Shown: positions 26,182-38,084 of the stretch, piece after piece | How positions within the stretch are numbered: position 1 is the stretch's first letter | How the letters are laid out: each line of letters opens with the position of its first letter | Source of the DNA: Archegozetes longisetosus | Lineage: Eukaryota > Arthropoda > Arachnida > Sarcoptiformes > Trhypochthoniidae | Direction of reading: 5' to 3' | Assembly (NCBI GenBank): GCA_018873245.2 | Contig: JAEMBT020000008.1 | Location: 2,094,001-2,158,000 of the forward strand | DNA length: 64,000 nucleotides | Position numbers and translations under genes: made by a program | The notes under the pieces: generated by a model | Databases searched by the model: none | What the model was told of the DNA's origin: nothing | The model's input: only the letters and a program-made list of their open reading frames with translations

Positions 26182-29100
26182 ATAAGTATTGAAATGATTA
26201 TTTAGATAAAGAAGTGTTTATTTCATACCTCATACTTTTTTTTGCCGCGACAACAGGAACTTAACAGATCGCAGGCATGTCTTGTTGGCACAATTGCAAT
26301 AGATGCCACCGGTGAGAGTGGAGGTGTCGATGACAGACGATTCGGTTGTCCATTATATGGTACTTCTAATTCAACAAACTCTCTGTCCTGTATGTGTTAA
26401 TTACCATTTTGTCATTTGCGTTGTTATAATTGAAGACGTAATTCAGGACGTAATTTAAGGCGTAATTGAAGACGTAATTGAAGACGTAATTGAACACAAA
26501 TATCCAGTTGAACAGCAGATAAGTGACGATAGAGTTAGGAAAGAAAACAGAAATGAAATTAGTGTTAATAGATATTTTTGTTATACTTATGGACATATTT
26601 TTATTGAAGTTAAGACTAAATGTTAACCATTGATAGAGACTAAACATTACATATGGTTTTGATTTGAGAAAATAAACGTTAGGCAAAATTGTGCGACAGG
26701 ATTATTATATTTACTAAACAGTGAGTATTTGAGGAAAACAGTATTTACTTTACTATCGAAAAGTTCATCATTTCTACAGTTAGATCGTTTGTCAGTTTAT
26801 TTTGAAAACTCTGTTTAAACTTTTGTTCTCTCCTTTTTATACTTAACACTTATTTTGATTAAGTCAAGCGAAACACTTGCAATTTTCAAGTACTGTTTTA
26901 TTTAAAGTGGAAATCATTTTCTACTTTTGCTCTAATAATTATCAGATTGCACTACGTCAACACCAGATTCATATGATTTTAGCAATTTTTTAAGGCATTA
27001 CTATTGGCCCACAATTAAATCATCACATCATATGAGCCTAACGTTTATCAAATTATTTCGATCCTTGGTTCGCGATTCTTGAATCTAAGATGAAAAATAT
27101 TGGAATGATTGCGAAACTACTTGTTATCTATGGCAAACATTTGAATTACTAGAGAAAAGAGAATAAACGATACAAAATAATAGAAGACAATAAGAAGAGA
27201 ACGAGAATGGTATTGAGTAATCCTTACTGATAGATATTAGCCAGCAATCAATTTATTGTTCTTATAGAACTCTTCTTATTATTCGAGTTACTTATGCAAT
27301 GATGCACTAAAATAATCATATGAAATACTTCAACTAAATTTCATCTCAAAATATGTTTTTGCTTCACGATCAAATTGACACAAACTTTTTATCCTTCACT
27401 CTGTTTCCCAGTCAGAACTCGATTCATAAGTCGATTCTTTACATTGAATCCTAATCCGGAAACTACAGGGATTGCATATTAAATATTTTGTAAGTTTTAA
27501 AGTTAGATTCAAATATAAAACTGAATTTCAAACTGAAAATCGAGTTTGAAAAATTTGAAGAATTCTATGCATGAGTTGAGCGAAACTAAAATTTAATTAC
27601 CATTTCTATGAAGTACTGATACGAAAATAGGCAAAACTGTGTCAGACATTCATTAGACTGTTGTGTCAGATAATTTACTTTTCATTTATTACACTAAAGA
27701 TTGTTCTGTAGAAATGAATTTCTCTTAATTAATATGACATTTTGCTTGAATTTTTTAGATAAATAGAAGAATTGAGGTAAGAATTTGAGTCAGAATTTCG
27801 ATGAGAATTGAGAGAAAATAGATGAGAAGTAAAGGATAAGGTGAGAAGTAGTATTGATAGTTGGAGTGAATTGCGATAATTTGAAATGAAATAGCATTTA
27901 TTCGAGTACAGTATATGTAAAATGTTGAGCGTTCAGCGTTAGTTGTCAGATGACATAAATGGCTAACTTCTATTCTAAGTTAATGTCTTGTTCGCTTGTT
28001 TGATGGATTTTTTCTGACAAATGTTGTGAATAGTGTTTTGCGACAGTGATGTAAAAGGAAAAAAGTAAAGTTTGAACGCATCTTTGTAAAGACTAATATA
28101 TAGGAGCCAAAGGGATTTTCGTACAAGTCCTTTGGGTAGGAATACCAGTCAAAAAGACTGATTTGATAGTGCAATGAGTGAACTTTGTTAGCTTTGCGAA
28201 TCAAAATTTCCAAACTCTATTCACTGATCAGTTGCTAACTCTCACGTTTGCCAACATTGCCTCTCAATACTGATAAATAAGTTGTGTGTTTACTACACAT
28301 TGCGTTGGATTGTTGCCCAATATATTATTTATTTGAATCTTGCCATAGTTCCGTCATATTTACCTTATTTGAGAGATTCGTGCAATTTGTATTCTTTGAT
28401 CAAAATCATAGAATCTTAAAAATTGAATGCGAGACAATTTTCTCATCTTTAGTCTTCTATCCGAGATATTTACTCGGTCATAGTTACGAGAAATGATGCA
28501 CTCTTATGTAAAAATTTGATAATAAATGACATAATAGATTGAATTGTGAATGATTTTGGAGAAAAAGGCAATTACAGTTGAAGATTATGTTGAATTGACG
28601 CACATGAGGGGGAGGGTCACATGGCAACTGTGCTTGTCGAGTAGCTATGCATCACTTTAGTGTCACAACTATACGATTACATACAAAATAAAACTACACC
28701 TAAAAGGATATAACTGTACTTCTGCGTAAAGTCGAGTGATAAATCGATAGATATCAGTATCCACTACCGACTGATATAATAAAGGTTTTAGAAAATTGAA
28801 AGATAAAACATTAATTTAAGTAGACAACTGATTGAACAGATATAATTGATGTTTTCATTGTAAAATTGACGTAGACTTAAGGTGTCGAACATTAGTACTA
28901 ATGGTGAAAGTTTAACTGATAAAAATGAGCCATTTTATTGAAACATTTTTCATACACAAAAGTTTGCTTTTAAAGACTAATTAATTTTAAGTAATTTTCA
29001 GGCAAAGCCTCAATATTTCAAAATGAATAGTGTAAGAAAGAAAGAAAAAAATAGAAATAAAATCTAAATTAGACTTAATGAAAACTAGATGTTTGTGAAT

Positions 29101-31407
29101 GAGAAGGGGATTAGTTGATGTGGAAACGTTGAAATTAATTGAAAAAGTGAGAGCCTAATTATGTAAAAGCATATGGAGGTCAGCTTAAAATAGAGAAACG
29201 CAAACAAAGAGTTAGTTTAGAAAAATATTTAGTAACACTTAAAAATAATGTCTGTTTACTCGTAAGACTAATCCTTAGGAGTTTTAATAAATTAAACGTT
29301 TTGATCTCTTCAGTCAGACGTGTTTACTCTAATAATAGCATGTTTGAGATTTATACACAAATTATTCCAAATTCAAAGTGTCTTAAGTTCTCTCTTCTTC
29401 CTACTAATAATAGTATCGATTTTGGTAAACAATCATTCAGTAAAAGTACTTTTAGATTATTTCAAATTTTCAAGTTTTCAAACATTCAATAAATAGTGAA
29501 GACTCCATACTATAGACTCTGGAGTGTATTATTAGAAAGAGAAATTCAGATTGATTCTTTAAGAAAATATTCAGATAGATTCTTTAACAAAATATTCAGA
29601 TAGATTCTTTAACAAAATATTCAGATAGATTCTTTAACAAAATTTCAGATAGATTCTTTATGAAAGAGAAATTCAGATTGATTCTTTATGGTTGAGAATT
29701 GAATCTATTAAGATTTCTATTATTGAATACAATCAGATTGTACTATTGAGTTAGGATTACTTTTTAAATTTTGAAGAAACCTTTCAGTATCTATCTTCGC
29801 ATCTAAGTAAAGAAACCATATTTAGCTTTCAATTCAACCTTCATTTCTCTCATTTTGGTTTCAATTGAGTAAACAAAGCGTTCGTTTGAGAACTAAACAA
29901 GAGTTTATTGAATGTTTCAATAAAAAGCATATGAAAAATGAAGAGTAGTTACAAATAAATATCTAATAAACTCTAATTAGAATTCTAAATAGTAAATAAG
30001 AGGTAACTTACGGTAGTCTTCTCCAAACATTGTAACAGATGATGGTGCTGCAATTCGAATATATCTTCTGGCGAATCATCTGTGTCTTGTCCGGCTTCTT
30101 GAGCTGCCAAACGTGCTTCAGTTGCTTTCTTTTTGCTAACGAATGCCGCACCACTTGTGGCTTTGGCGATACGAATTCGTGCCATTCGGGCTTTCTGTTC
30201 ATCATTATTAAGCAAATCATTAGTAATATTGAGCTAAGTTATTATTAATTATTTTCTATGTCTTCTATTATTCATGTTTTAGTAGATGATTCTGAAGATC
30301 AACAATTATACTCGTTTCTAGTTATTATTTATAAATTACCTAATATTATATTCATTATAAATTATGAACCTTTCACAAATACTCAACTCCAAATATTTTC
30401 ACTTATTATCGCTTTTCTAAAAGATATTTTCTACTAAAACCATAAACTTATTCATCAAAAATTGATTGATTTTGTTCACTTCAAACTATAACTTTAGATA
30501 AGGTGTAAAGATTGTAAACAATTTGATTTGGTGTGAAAATCAAACTTCACCAAATATCTTAAAGCGAATGGAAGTTTTAAAGAGAAAGGCTGTTATAAAG
30601 AATTTTGATTAGAGAATAATTGGAGATGAATTGAGTTTTAAGAGAAGTTCTCGTTAAGATACTGGCGAAAAGTGTGGCGAAAGTACACTTATTATGTTCT
30701 CATTATGGATATACGTTTCCGGAACATCAGCTGTGCTCAAAACTTGTTTAGTTCTAGATCATTATTAGTTCTGATAACTATCTTTCAAGTGATCCATCAA
30801 AAGCATACAATAATAGAGTACACAATTTTGCCAACTCTTATCACTTCATCCAAATACTGACTTATTTACAACACAATTTGGCCATTTTTCATCTCTGAAA
30901 CTCTTTTAGATAAATGCTTTGGTCATAAATTAATTTATGAATAATTACTGAAGTATTATTCCAGTTAAACTAAAAATATTTGAAGACATGAATTATAATG
31001 ATTAAAAAGTTTGAAGATTAAAAAGTTTAGAAATTTGAAAGATTAGATGTATCTAAAAGCTGATAGAGATGAATATATTGAAGTTGAGGTTGATTAGTGA
31101 AAGATGAAAAATAGAAGTATAGCAACAAAAATAATATCTAAATTCAAGATTGTATCTTGATCATATTCCTAGATTAGTATAATTTCTAGTGAGTCATAAA
31201 AATAATGGCACACTAATTATAATAAAAACGATTTAGTAGCATACCTTCTGTGCCTTTCTTTTATCTGCTCTTTGGTTTTGATGATAAATACGTGAAAAGT
31301 TAGAAACAATAACAGGGACAGGGAGTGCAATGACGAGGACACCACTTAATGAGCAAACGCCACCAACTATTTTGCCTGTAATGGTCGCTGGAACCATATC
31401 ACCATAA
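20344..31407 (-). CDS. Shal: Shal / Kv4 voltage-gated potassium channel, 3' half only (four exons)
   Basis: Four exons on the minus strand join in frame: 31407-31245, 30194-30012, 26387-26229 and 20643-20344. They encode about 267 C-terminal residues. Kv4 channels carry the somatodendritic A-type K+ current. Visible features are the end of the selectivity filter (Y-G-D after a split Gly codon), S6 with the gating-hinge PVPV motif ([13 protein letters not shown]), the Kv4 post-S6 basic segment ([20 protein letters not shown]), the dendritic-targeting dileucine segment ([16 protein letters not shown]), and the tail IVKISTL, close to the vertebrate Kv4 ending IVRVSAL and fitting a class I PDZ ligand. 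T1, S1-S5 and most of the pore loop were not found to the right, up to 64000, so the annotation is 5'-partial. Confidence 0.93.
21502..21752. mobile_element. Small hAT-type element with CAGTGGCGAAG ends
   Basis: 251 bp in the last Shal intron. The left end CAGTGGCGAAGTTAG and the reverse complement of the right end CAGTGGCGAAGCCAG match at 13 of 15. Termini of the CAGTGGCG type are common in hAT elements. The 8-bp flanks (TTAAGAAT, CAAACAAT) agree at only 5 of 8, so the target duplication is decayed or absent. Confidence 0.6.
22916..23381. mobile_element. hAT-type miniature element B with perfect 8-bp target duplication
   Basis: 466 bp lying in the last Shal intron. The ends read TAGAGGATGGT and TAGAGTATGGT (reverse complement of the right end) and are flanked on both sides by CTAATTAG (22908-22915 and 23382-23389, 8 of 8). 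Subterminal blocks are packed with TCTCGA/CCTCGAG motifs in both orientations, the kind of array bound by hAT transposases. There is no coding capacity. It shares length and terminal TAGAG with element A but not the internal motif. Confidence 0.8.
25038..25139 (+). repeat. Interstitial TTAGG array with higher-order units
   Basis: About 100 nt of TTAGG units punctuated by CTAGT: two 15-nt units (TTAGG TTAGG CTAGT), then two 20-nt units with an extra TTAGG, then TTAGGTTAGG. TTAGG is the ancestral arthropod telomere repeat. Confidence 0.85.
26115..26177. repeat. (GA)n microsatellite, CU tract in Shal pre-mRNA
   Basis: About 31 uninterrupted AG units. In Shal transcripts (minus strand) this is a CU tract starting about 50 nt after the 5' splice site of the 26229-26387 exon. 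Confidence 0.95.
26229..26387 (-). CDS. Shal: Shal exon: middle C-terminus
   Basis: 159 nt, 53 codons, phase 0 at both ends (acceptor atacag|GAC, donor GAG|gtatga). Begins [17 protein letters not shown], as in arthropod Shal, and ends with a Cys/basic cluster ([11 protein letters not shown]). Confidence 0.93.
26428..26495. repeat. 12-nt tandem repeat upstream of a Shal acceptor
   Basis: Five to six copies of AATTGAAGACGT, about 40 nt upstream of the acceptor of the 26229-26387 exon. It produces a spurious repetitive minus-strand frame (FNYVFNYV). Confidence 0.8.
28535..28655 (+). repeat. Dispersed repeat family 2, copy A
   Basis: Similar along its length to 41663-41780. Shared words are AGATTGAATTGT, AATGATTTT, GAAGATTATG/GAAAGATTATG, CACATG and AGTAGCTATGCAT. 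It lies in a Shal intron. No open frame is shared. Confidence 0.6.
29541..29690. repeat. 25-nt tandem repeat
   Basis: Four to five copies of a unit like ATTCAGATAGATTCTTTAAC followed by AAAAT. Both ends carry a variant with GAAATTCAGATTGATTCTTT. It lies in a Shal intron, about 320 nt past the 30012 donor in the transcript direction. Confidence 0.85.
30012..30194 (-). CDS. Shal: Shal exon: proximal C-terminus with dileucine targeting motif
   Basis: 183 nt, 61 codons, phase 0 at both ends (acceptor aacag|AAA, donor ACC|gtaagt). Begins [18 protein letters not shown] and ends [18 protein letters not shown], both Kv4 hallmarks. Overlapping ORFs in other frames here are shadows. Confidence 0.95.
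30195..31244 (-). other. Shal intron (1050 nt)
   Basis: Donor AAG|gtatgc, acceptor aacag. AT-rich, nothing recognisable inside. Confidence 0.85.
31245..31407 (-). CDS. Shal: Shal exon: end of selectivity filter and S6
   Basis: 163 nt. Acceptor tctatag|T at 31407; the first base completes a Gly codon, followed by [19 protein letters not shown], the S6 helix and [19 protein letters not shown]. Donor AAG|gtatgc, phase 0. The sequence is nearly identical to other Kv4 channels over its whole length. Confidence 0.95.
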
Positions 31408-32611
31408 CTATAGATTAAAACAAAGAGTAAATTTATCAGTTTATTGTTCGTTTATACGCCTATGCGCTTTCCATTCAATCATTCATTTATTTTACATAAA
31501 ATGATTTAGTGATCAATGATTTGATCCACTCCTTTTAGGAGCTATCTTAAAATTGTTTTAGAACATGATCTATAAGATTGCTAATAAATTGAATACAGAA
31601 TCCGTTATGATTCTGAGAATTAATCACGCAGATCTCATGAATTTTTGATAAGCTTGCATAAAAATAAGAGATGATTGCTTTGTGAGAGCCGGTATTTGCA
31701 AACATGAGCTCAAAGTAAATAGTAATTATTCCATTTGTAATCATATCTTCAACTGTTGTTCTGTGACCAAAAGCCACAAAAAGATAAAATAACGTAAATT
31801 TAGAGTGAAAAAGTATAAAGAGATAAGGGATTAGATTATTATAAGTGAATTAAGTGATTTTAGTATTGAATGGTAATAGAATTATAGTCTGGTTTTGACA
31901 TTAAATCACATTAGGAGAACAATGATACAAAAGTTTTCAGTTCGCAAAACAAATACATATAACCTTAAGCCTGTTATAACTTATACAATAACTTAATCTA
32001 AATGTGTTGTCACAAACATTGATATAACATATTTCCGCTAAACTTATACTGTGTTATTGTCCATATAAGTGGAAAAATGTTTATTCTTTAGAAATTGTAT
32101 TTATTTCTTTATTGGTAATTGTTGTGTCGCAAAATGGCGAGACCTAAAACTTGATGCAACACTTTAGTTTAATATTCTATCAAAATACAAATACCTTATG
32201 AGATTTAACGATTTTCAACTAAATATTCAACTCTTATTTATCTCAGTATGACATGTTTTGCCTTGCTTTCTCTTAGTAAACATTTTTTAAGGTACGCTCT
32301 ATTGTACAGTTGCTTCAATATAATGATTGCTATATTTTCATCCTTTCAAAGCGTAAAGACCTCGCAAATCAAAGAAAAAACTTGCAAATTTATAAAAATA
32401 AGGACAGTTTACTGTTATTTGTGAGACAAAAACGTCAGAGTTTCAGCATTTTTCTCTTTATCAGATAAATGTGATTTCAATATAAGAGTAAATAACAATT
32501 GTTAATAACTTTTCTGGATTACTGAAAAGTTTGATAACTGATCTTGAGTGAAAGGACTATTTTTTACTTATAGTTACACAACAAACTTATAGTGTTGTCT
32601 GCAAAATAGAT

Positions 32612-32615
<4 letters not shown>

Positions 32616-32659
<44 letters not shown>
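32616..32659. repeat. (GA)n microsatellite
   Basis: About 22 GA units followed by an A run and TATATA. Confidence 0.95.
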
Positions 32660-32663
<4 letters not shown>

Positions 32664-33693
32664 AAAAATATATAGGCAAGGTGAGAATCAATAATGACTT
32701 AAACAAGACAACTGAAACGCAATAAATTGAATACTGATTTAATTTGATAGTTTAATTTGCTGGGATTACATTCTCGAACGATTGCAAATGGCAAAACGTA
32801 AGGCGATTGCAAATATTCGATTGCAAATCGTCCATCAGTATTGTACACTTTTGCGACATTGCTAATTTACGAAGTTTCCAGAACGGAGTCCTTGGTTTAG
32901 CAAACGTATAATAGGGACAAAACTAGAGAGTAAGCCATCATATATTTGAATAACCAGAACAATTTAGATATTGGAGAAATAGCCTATAAATAATTTAAGA
33001 TTGACTGGCAAACAGATGCAAAATATGTTAGAGAATATGAACACTACTTTGGCCGTATATTGTTCACATTGTCACTTAAACTCAATGTTTGAAAATAACG
33101 GCTTTTATCAATATTTTCACTCGACTTGCCATTATTTCTATAGAGGAAAAGTCTCTTCTGGCGATAAAGTTCTTCAAATGCAATTCAATTGAGAAAAATA
33201 ACAAAATTTGATGAATAAAACAAAAATTGTTCATAAGTAGAACTTCTGTTGAACTATAATTGAAACTGATTTGAAATTGAGTCATAAGTTTGTTTAAGTT
33301 TTACTGAAGTCTACTTTAGGAAAAGTTAATTAAAGTAGCATTTGCTTGGAGCCCAATTATTGTATATATAGTAATGCTATTCATTTTTAGATCTCAAATA
33401 ACAGGTACTCTTAATCTGACACAAGTAAAAACAATTAATCGCATCAAAAGAGAAAAATCAGCTAAACATTAGGTCAGAGCGAATGCGTCATTAGATTTTT
33501 AAGAGAAGATGGATTAAATTATGTGTTTAAAAACGTTAAATTCATGTCCTCGAGTGACTAATGTTTGCAAATGAAAACAGATGCAATTTTGACAAAATCT
33601 AGGGCATCGGCATTATGTGCGCTGCAATCTTATAGAGGATTGCAGGTCGACGTTACTAAAAATAGCACTTCTCAAACATTCTGTATACTATTC

Positions 33694-33720
33694 CTCTCTC
33701 TCTCTCTCTCTCTCTCTCTC
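33694..33720. repeat. (CT)n microsatellite
   Basis: About 13 CT units followed by GCACACAG. Confidence 0.9.
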
Positions 33721-35240
33721 GCACACAGCTAGCATTGGAAAGAATGACTTGAGATGGATCATAAAGAGAAAGCAGATCTCGACCTACATGAGATAGATTG
33801 ACGGATATAAATAAAGATATAAAACTGATAAATACGGCATTAAAGGTGATAATATAGTTTGTAGATATGGAGTAAGTGTAAGGAGAAGTTAGATTCTAAG
33901 TATTGATTAGGAGATATAAAACAGAAATAATTAAATTTAGTACAACAGTTTTCATCTTCAATCGATAACCTATTTTTAGCGCTGCTCTTCAAAAATCGAT
34001 TCCAATCAAATTTATTGCGGGTCACTATTTTGAAGAAATAAATGCCAGTAATGATAAGTTTTAGTTAGACATTAAATATCTTTTTCTGTCGTTATAGAGT
34101 TGATGAATGATAGGTTTTCGACTCGAAATCTCACACAACACACCAACAAGAAAGAAACGTTAGTTTGAAAACAATAAACAATAAGTAATGCTTGATTGCG
34201 ATGTCAACTCATAAGCGGTTGCTTCAATCACAAAAATTGCTCCACTTTTCTATTTTTAAACATGAGTCCAAAAGTAAAAACAAATTTTTTCCCCAATAAA
34301 TCCATAGATTTATGCAAATTTCATAGCTAAAGTAAAATTTGATCTATCTGGTTTATGACATTTGAAAAATAAAAACTACTCACTTGAATGCTATTTTTGG
34401 AAAATGAATTTTCAATTAGGAAATAAACTAAGAAATTTTGAGCAAATAAACTGTGTTTTATTTTGTTTGATTCGACTTTGCGTTCTACGTCAATCTAGTA
34501 TGGAATCAATATTATGTCATGTTGTTTCATAGAGTCATTCAATATTTGGAGATATAATTAGAACAAATTTTTCATAAGTCTATTTTGGAAGACTTGCAAA
34601 TGAGAAGAATTTACTGATAAATAAATAGAAGAAATATTGGATACTTAACAGAATTGTAAGACATCTAATTAATCAAGTGTTCAAAGTAGACAAGAGTCTC
34701 GGATTTGGTTACTTAAAAATCTAGAATGACATGTATTAGAGTTTTACAGTAGATGTCATACTGATTGATGGACTAATTTGTTCAGTGAAACAGCGATCAA
34801 TTGTTAGGAATAGAGTGGCTGTTATTTAATGCTGATGGGGATTAACGCTCACCGAAACCCAAAGGGAATCAATGTGGCGTATGAGCGTAGAAAGACCCTA
34901 ACAATAAATACGTCAATACTATTCCTCATTCCAACAAATATTTAATTACATTTAACAGTAAAATGTAATTCTCTTGTTTTTTTACTACTTCTCTTTCTGA
35001 GAAATCAAATCTAATTGTTTTCTGACAAATACTATTATTTTTCAAATGTCAGCAAAAACTGATTATTAACAACTCATTAACCCTGTATTCAAATGCGTTT
35101 CGCTTATATTTAAATATATTTTAAAATCTGATGAACAGTTTAGGAATATCTATAAAACTGTAATACTAATGAATCAATAAAAATTAGGCCTTAATGTGTG
35201 ATTTGCTAAATGATTCGTGAAAGAGATTGACCCCTAAATG

Positions 35241-35273
35241 GCACTTTAGTGCATGACACATACACTAAAGTGC
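35241..35273. repeat. Perfect 11-bp hairpin
   Basis: GCACTTTAGTG, 11-nt loop, CACTAAAGTGC. Confidence 0.7.
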
Positions 35274-35609
35274 ATCTTATACAATGTAAAACCTTTATAA
35301 TATATTTCTCATCATTCATTTCATTTCTCATCATTTAGTCTTTTTAACCATTTCTACGATTGATTTCCAAACCAATTCAAAAATAGTATAATTTGTTTTC
35401 GAGAAATCTAACGATAAGATAAACATGTTGTCCAAAAGAAGTGATAGTTTGAGAGAAAATTGATATTTAGAGCTTAACCAAGTTTTGCAATCACACGAAT
35501 GATTCGAATGACGTGAATCTCATAAGCCTTTGAGTCAAAACTTTGCTCCATTCTAATGATTCGTAAGAGAAAGTTAAGAAGTGATAGTTTATGTCAAACA
35601 AAGAGTAGA

Positions 35610-35611
<2 letters not shown>

Positions 35612-35662
<51 letters not shown>

Positions 35663-35667
35663 AGAGA
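35612..35667. repeat. (AG)n microsatellite, one interruption
   Basis: About 27 AG units, interrupted once by an extra A near the right end. The minus-strand frame through it is a Ser-Leu shadow, not a gene. Confidence 0.9.
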
Positions 35668-38084
35668 TATATAAACAGTATTAAACATACATTGATTATC
35701 ATTAACTCCAATCCCTAACTTAATGTAAAGCAATTAAGTGTAATGTGAAACAGTTATTGAATATAGTGGTAGTTATTCTGGCATTTTTATTAATTAGTTA
35801 AAGTGTGTATCTTTGTTAGTGTCACTTTGTTCATATCAAACGTATTGGAAAGACTCTCAATCTCTGGTTAGTTTCATTTGATTGACTAGTATTTCTTATT
35901 AACTCTTAGTTATTCTTCAAAATAAATGTCAGACTAAACTTGAGCTGAAGTATACGAAACTTTTCTATTATAGTTACAAGTAGAAAATGAACATACAAAT
36001 AATAGTTTAACGCTCTGTAGAGATACTAAATGTCATATTGTTAGCGTTCACTCACTTGATTAACAGAAAAGGATATCAATGATTAGTAGCGGAATTAGTG
36101 TAATGCAACTCATGTTAGTTATCAATAAAACCAATTGACAACATTTTCATATAACATTGAAAACACATTCAAATTACCCATACTTTTGATTATAGGCTTC
36201 AAATAAACAGCTGTTTTCGTGGATTTCAATCGTTTCATTTGATTGATTGAATATATTATAAGAATAGAGCAAACGGTAGTTGAGTACGAGATCAGAAGAC
36301 TAACCGAATAGAGTATTGAATAGAGTTGGAAAACATTGATTCCCAGAGATTGAAATCGATCGGAGGCATGGATTGACTGGCCTTTACTATTATTTAGGAG
36401 GACCTCTAAATATCCCCTAAGGCTTAGCGTTAGACAAAATTGAAAATAGTCTTCATTGTCGTCTCTTTCAATAGTATTCTCAAAGAAAGTATAGTTTTTC
36501 TTTATTGTCACATTTCACTTCTTAATAAACTTTCACTTGTTTTCAACTTCCACTACAAATGTTTATCAGATTAAACTCTATGGATAAAAATGTTGCATTT
36601 GTTTTAACGAATATATGTCATATATTTATCATATTTTATCGTAATTACTGTCGTTTGAATAAGACATTTCATACTTTAGCAGCTGATTCATTCAAATTTA
36701 GTATTTTATGTCAGAAACTGTGAAAATAAACATTTTTCGCTCATTTCGATGAACAAAGAGCCAAGTTTTGTCACTGTTCTCATCCAATAAGTATAAAAGC
36801 CTTAAAATTGTCGACGACTTCTAGAGAAAAGTTTTAGGAAAATCGAAAATAAAGAAACATTTGAGTAATGGAAAAATGATTAAACCGTTTGTTAGATAGG
36901 AATAATATTCGAAGAGAGATAGCATTACTTAAGAAAGAAACTCGAAATAAGATAACCATTATGAAAGGATAGAAACACCAGCATTAAATCTGATGAGCAA
37001 ATCAACTTTTCAATAATGATCATAACAGAAAAAACATTTATCGCTATAAATGTTTCAAACAATTTAATGATAATAGTTTCAGATCTATTTCGAGTCTTTT
37101 CACTGTTTCAAACACACCCTTTAATAATCATAAAGTTTATAAACTAAACACAATGTCTATTATAGTTAGAAGTTATAAAGCATCAGAACAGAGTTTGTGA
37201 CCATGTATTAAAGTACGTCATTAAAATTTAATATTTAACTAAATCTACAGGTCTTTCAATCTAAAGTTTTGCTTATATGCCACAAGTACTTTCATTAAAA
37301 GCAGAAATATTTTTTGAAATACCAGAATCAAACTGAGAAATAAGATTATAATTAATTATTAAGAAATTAATTAAGTTTTACATAAAAACTAAACAAGCTT
37401 TTACTCATTATTAACTCTTTAACATCTTAAGCTTTTGACGAGAAAATACTTGTCTATTGATAGAAGCAGAAAAGTTAGCTCTCAGTTATAACTATTCTTC
37501 TCATTTGAATAGATCCTACAGAATAGAAATGTTCAAAAATATAAGCTAATCATCAAAACATTGCTCAACTTTTCAAATTGAGAATTTATTACAAAACTAT
37601 ATTCAATTGTAGTCCCTCTCATAGTGATGAGCGTAACAAACATTCAGTGCTTCTACCTTTTTATTAATTTAATTATACTTTACTTTTATGCCATTTTATT
37701 GATTAATTCATAAGTTAGCATCAATTGCGAGTAAGGTTTGAGTAAATCGGAGTGCATTTTGAAAATAATTCAAAATGGTTTAGAGGTATGAATACGTAAC
37801 AAGTTTTGATCAAAGATTTTTCAGTTCTCTCTTAAAATTCTTAATGATTTTTTAGCCAAAAAATGATGACATTTTTAAATGAATGAAAATCAATTTCATT
37901 TAAGTGTTTAATGCTTTGTTATAAAATCTGAAAAATTCTAGTAATGAATAGTAAGCGATATTTAATGGTTAAATAAATAAAGCACTTTGATAATGAAGAA
38001 ATTGGTGAAAATTTCTTAAACCTAAAACATGTTCAATGAAAATAAGGAATAAATGAGATCAACTTGAAAGAAGAGAAGAACAGG

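Larger units (their letters stand above)
20644..26228 (-). other. Last Shal intron (5585 nt)
   Basis: Donor GAG|gtatga, acceptor atttatag. It contains two hAT-type miniature elements (21502-21752, 22916-23381), the TTAGG array and the (GA)n tract. Confidence 0.85.
26388..30011 (-). other. Shal intron (3624 nt)
   Basis: Donor ACC|gtaagt, acceptor atacag. It contains dispersed repeat family 2 copy A and the 12-nt and 25-nt tandem repeats. No nested gene seen. Confidence 0.85.
31408..38084. other. Presumed Shal intron, part 1
   Basis: No supported gene. It holds three dinucleotide microsatellites, a cluster of three CGATTGCAAAT motifs (32779-32828) and an 11-bp perfect hairpin (35241-35273). 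A 129-codon frame at 36122-36511 starts with GTG just after a stop and is not convincing. Confidence 0.5.

Noticed and set aside
26366-26686. Minus-strand repetitive frame (FNYVFNYV)
   Set aside because: Produced by the 12-nt tandem repeat in a Shal intron; also overlaps the acceptor of a real exon in another frame.
29541-29690. Regular 25-nt repeats that could suggest a CRISPR array
   Set aside because: Contiguous tandem units without unique spacers, in an animal intron.
30008-30220. Second minus-strand frame over the Shal dileucine exon, and a plus-strand one
   Set aside because: Shadows of the true frame, which carries the Kv4 motifs and consensus splice sites.
31547-31777. Minus-strand frame (AFGHRTTVEDMITNG...) next to the Shal S6 exon
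   Set aside because: Tested as a Shal pore or S5 exon, but it lacks the T-x-G filter context and any Kv4 similarity, and it starts at GTG.
36122-36511. Minus-strand 129-codon frame
   Set aside because: Begins with GTG directly after an in-frame TGA, has no early ATG, and shows no recognisable family or splice context.
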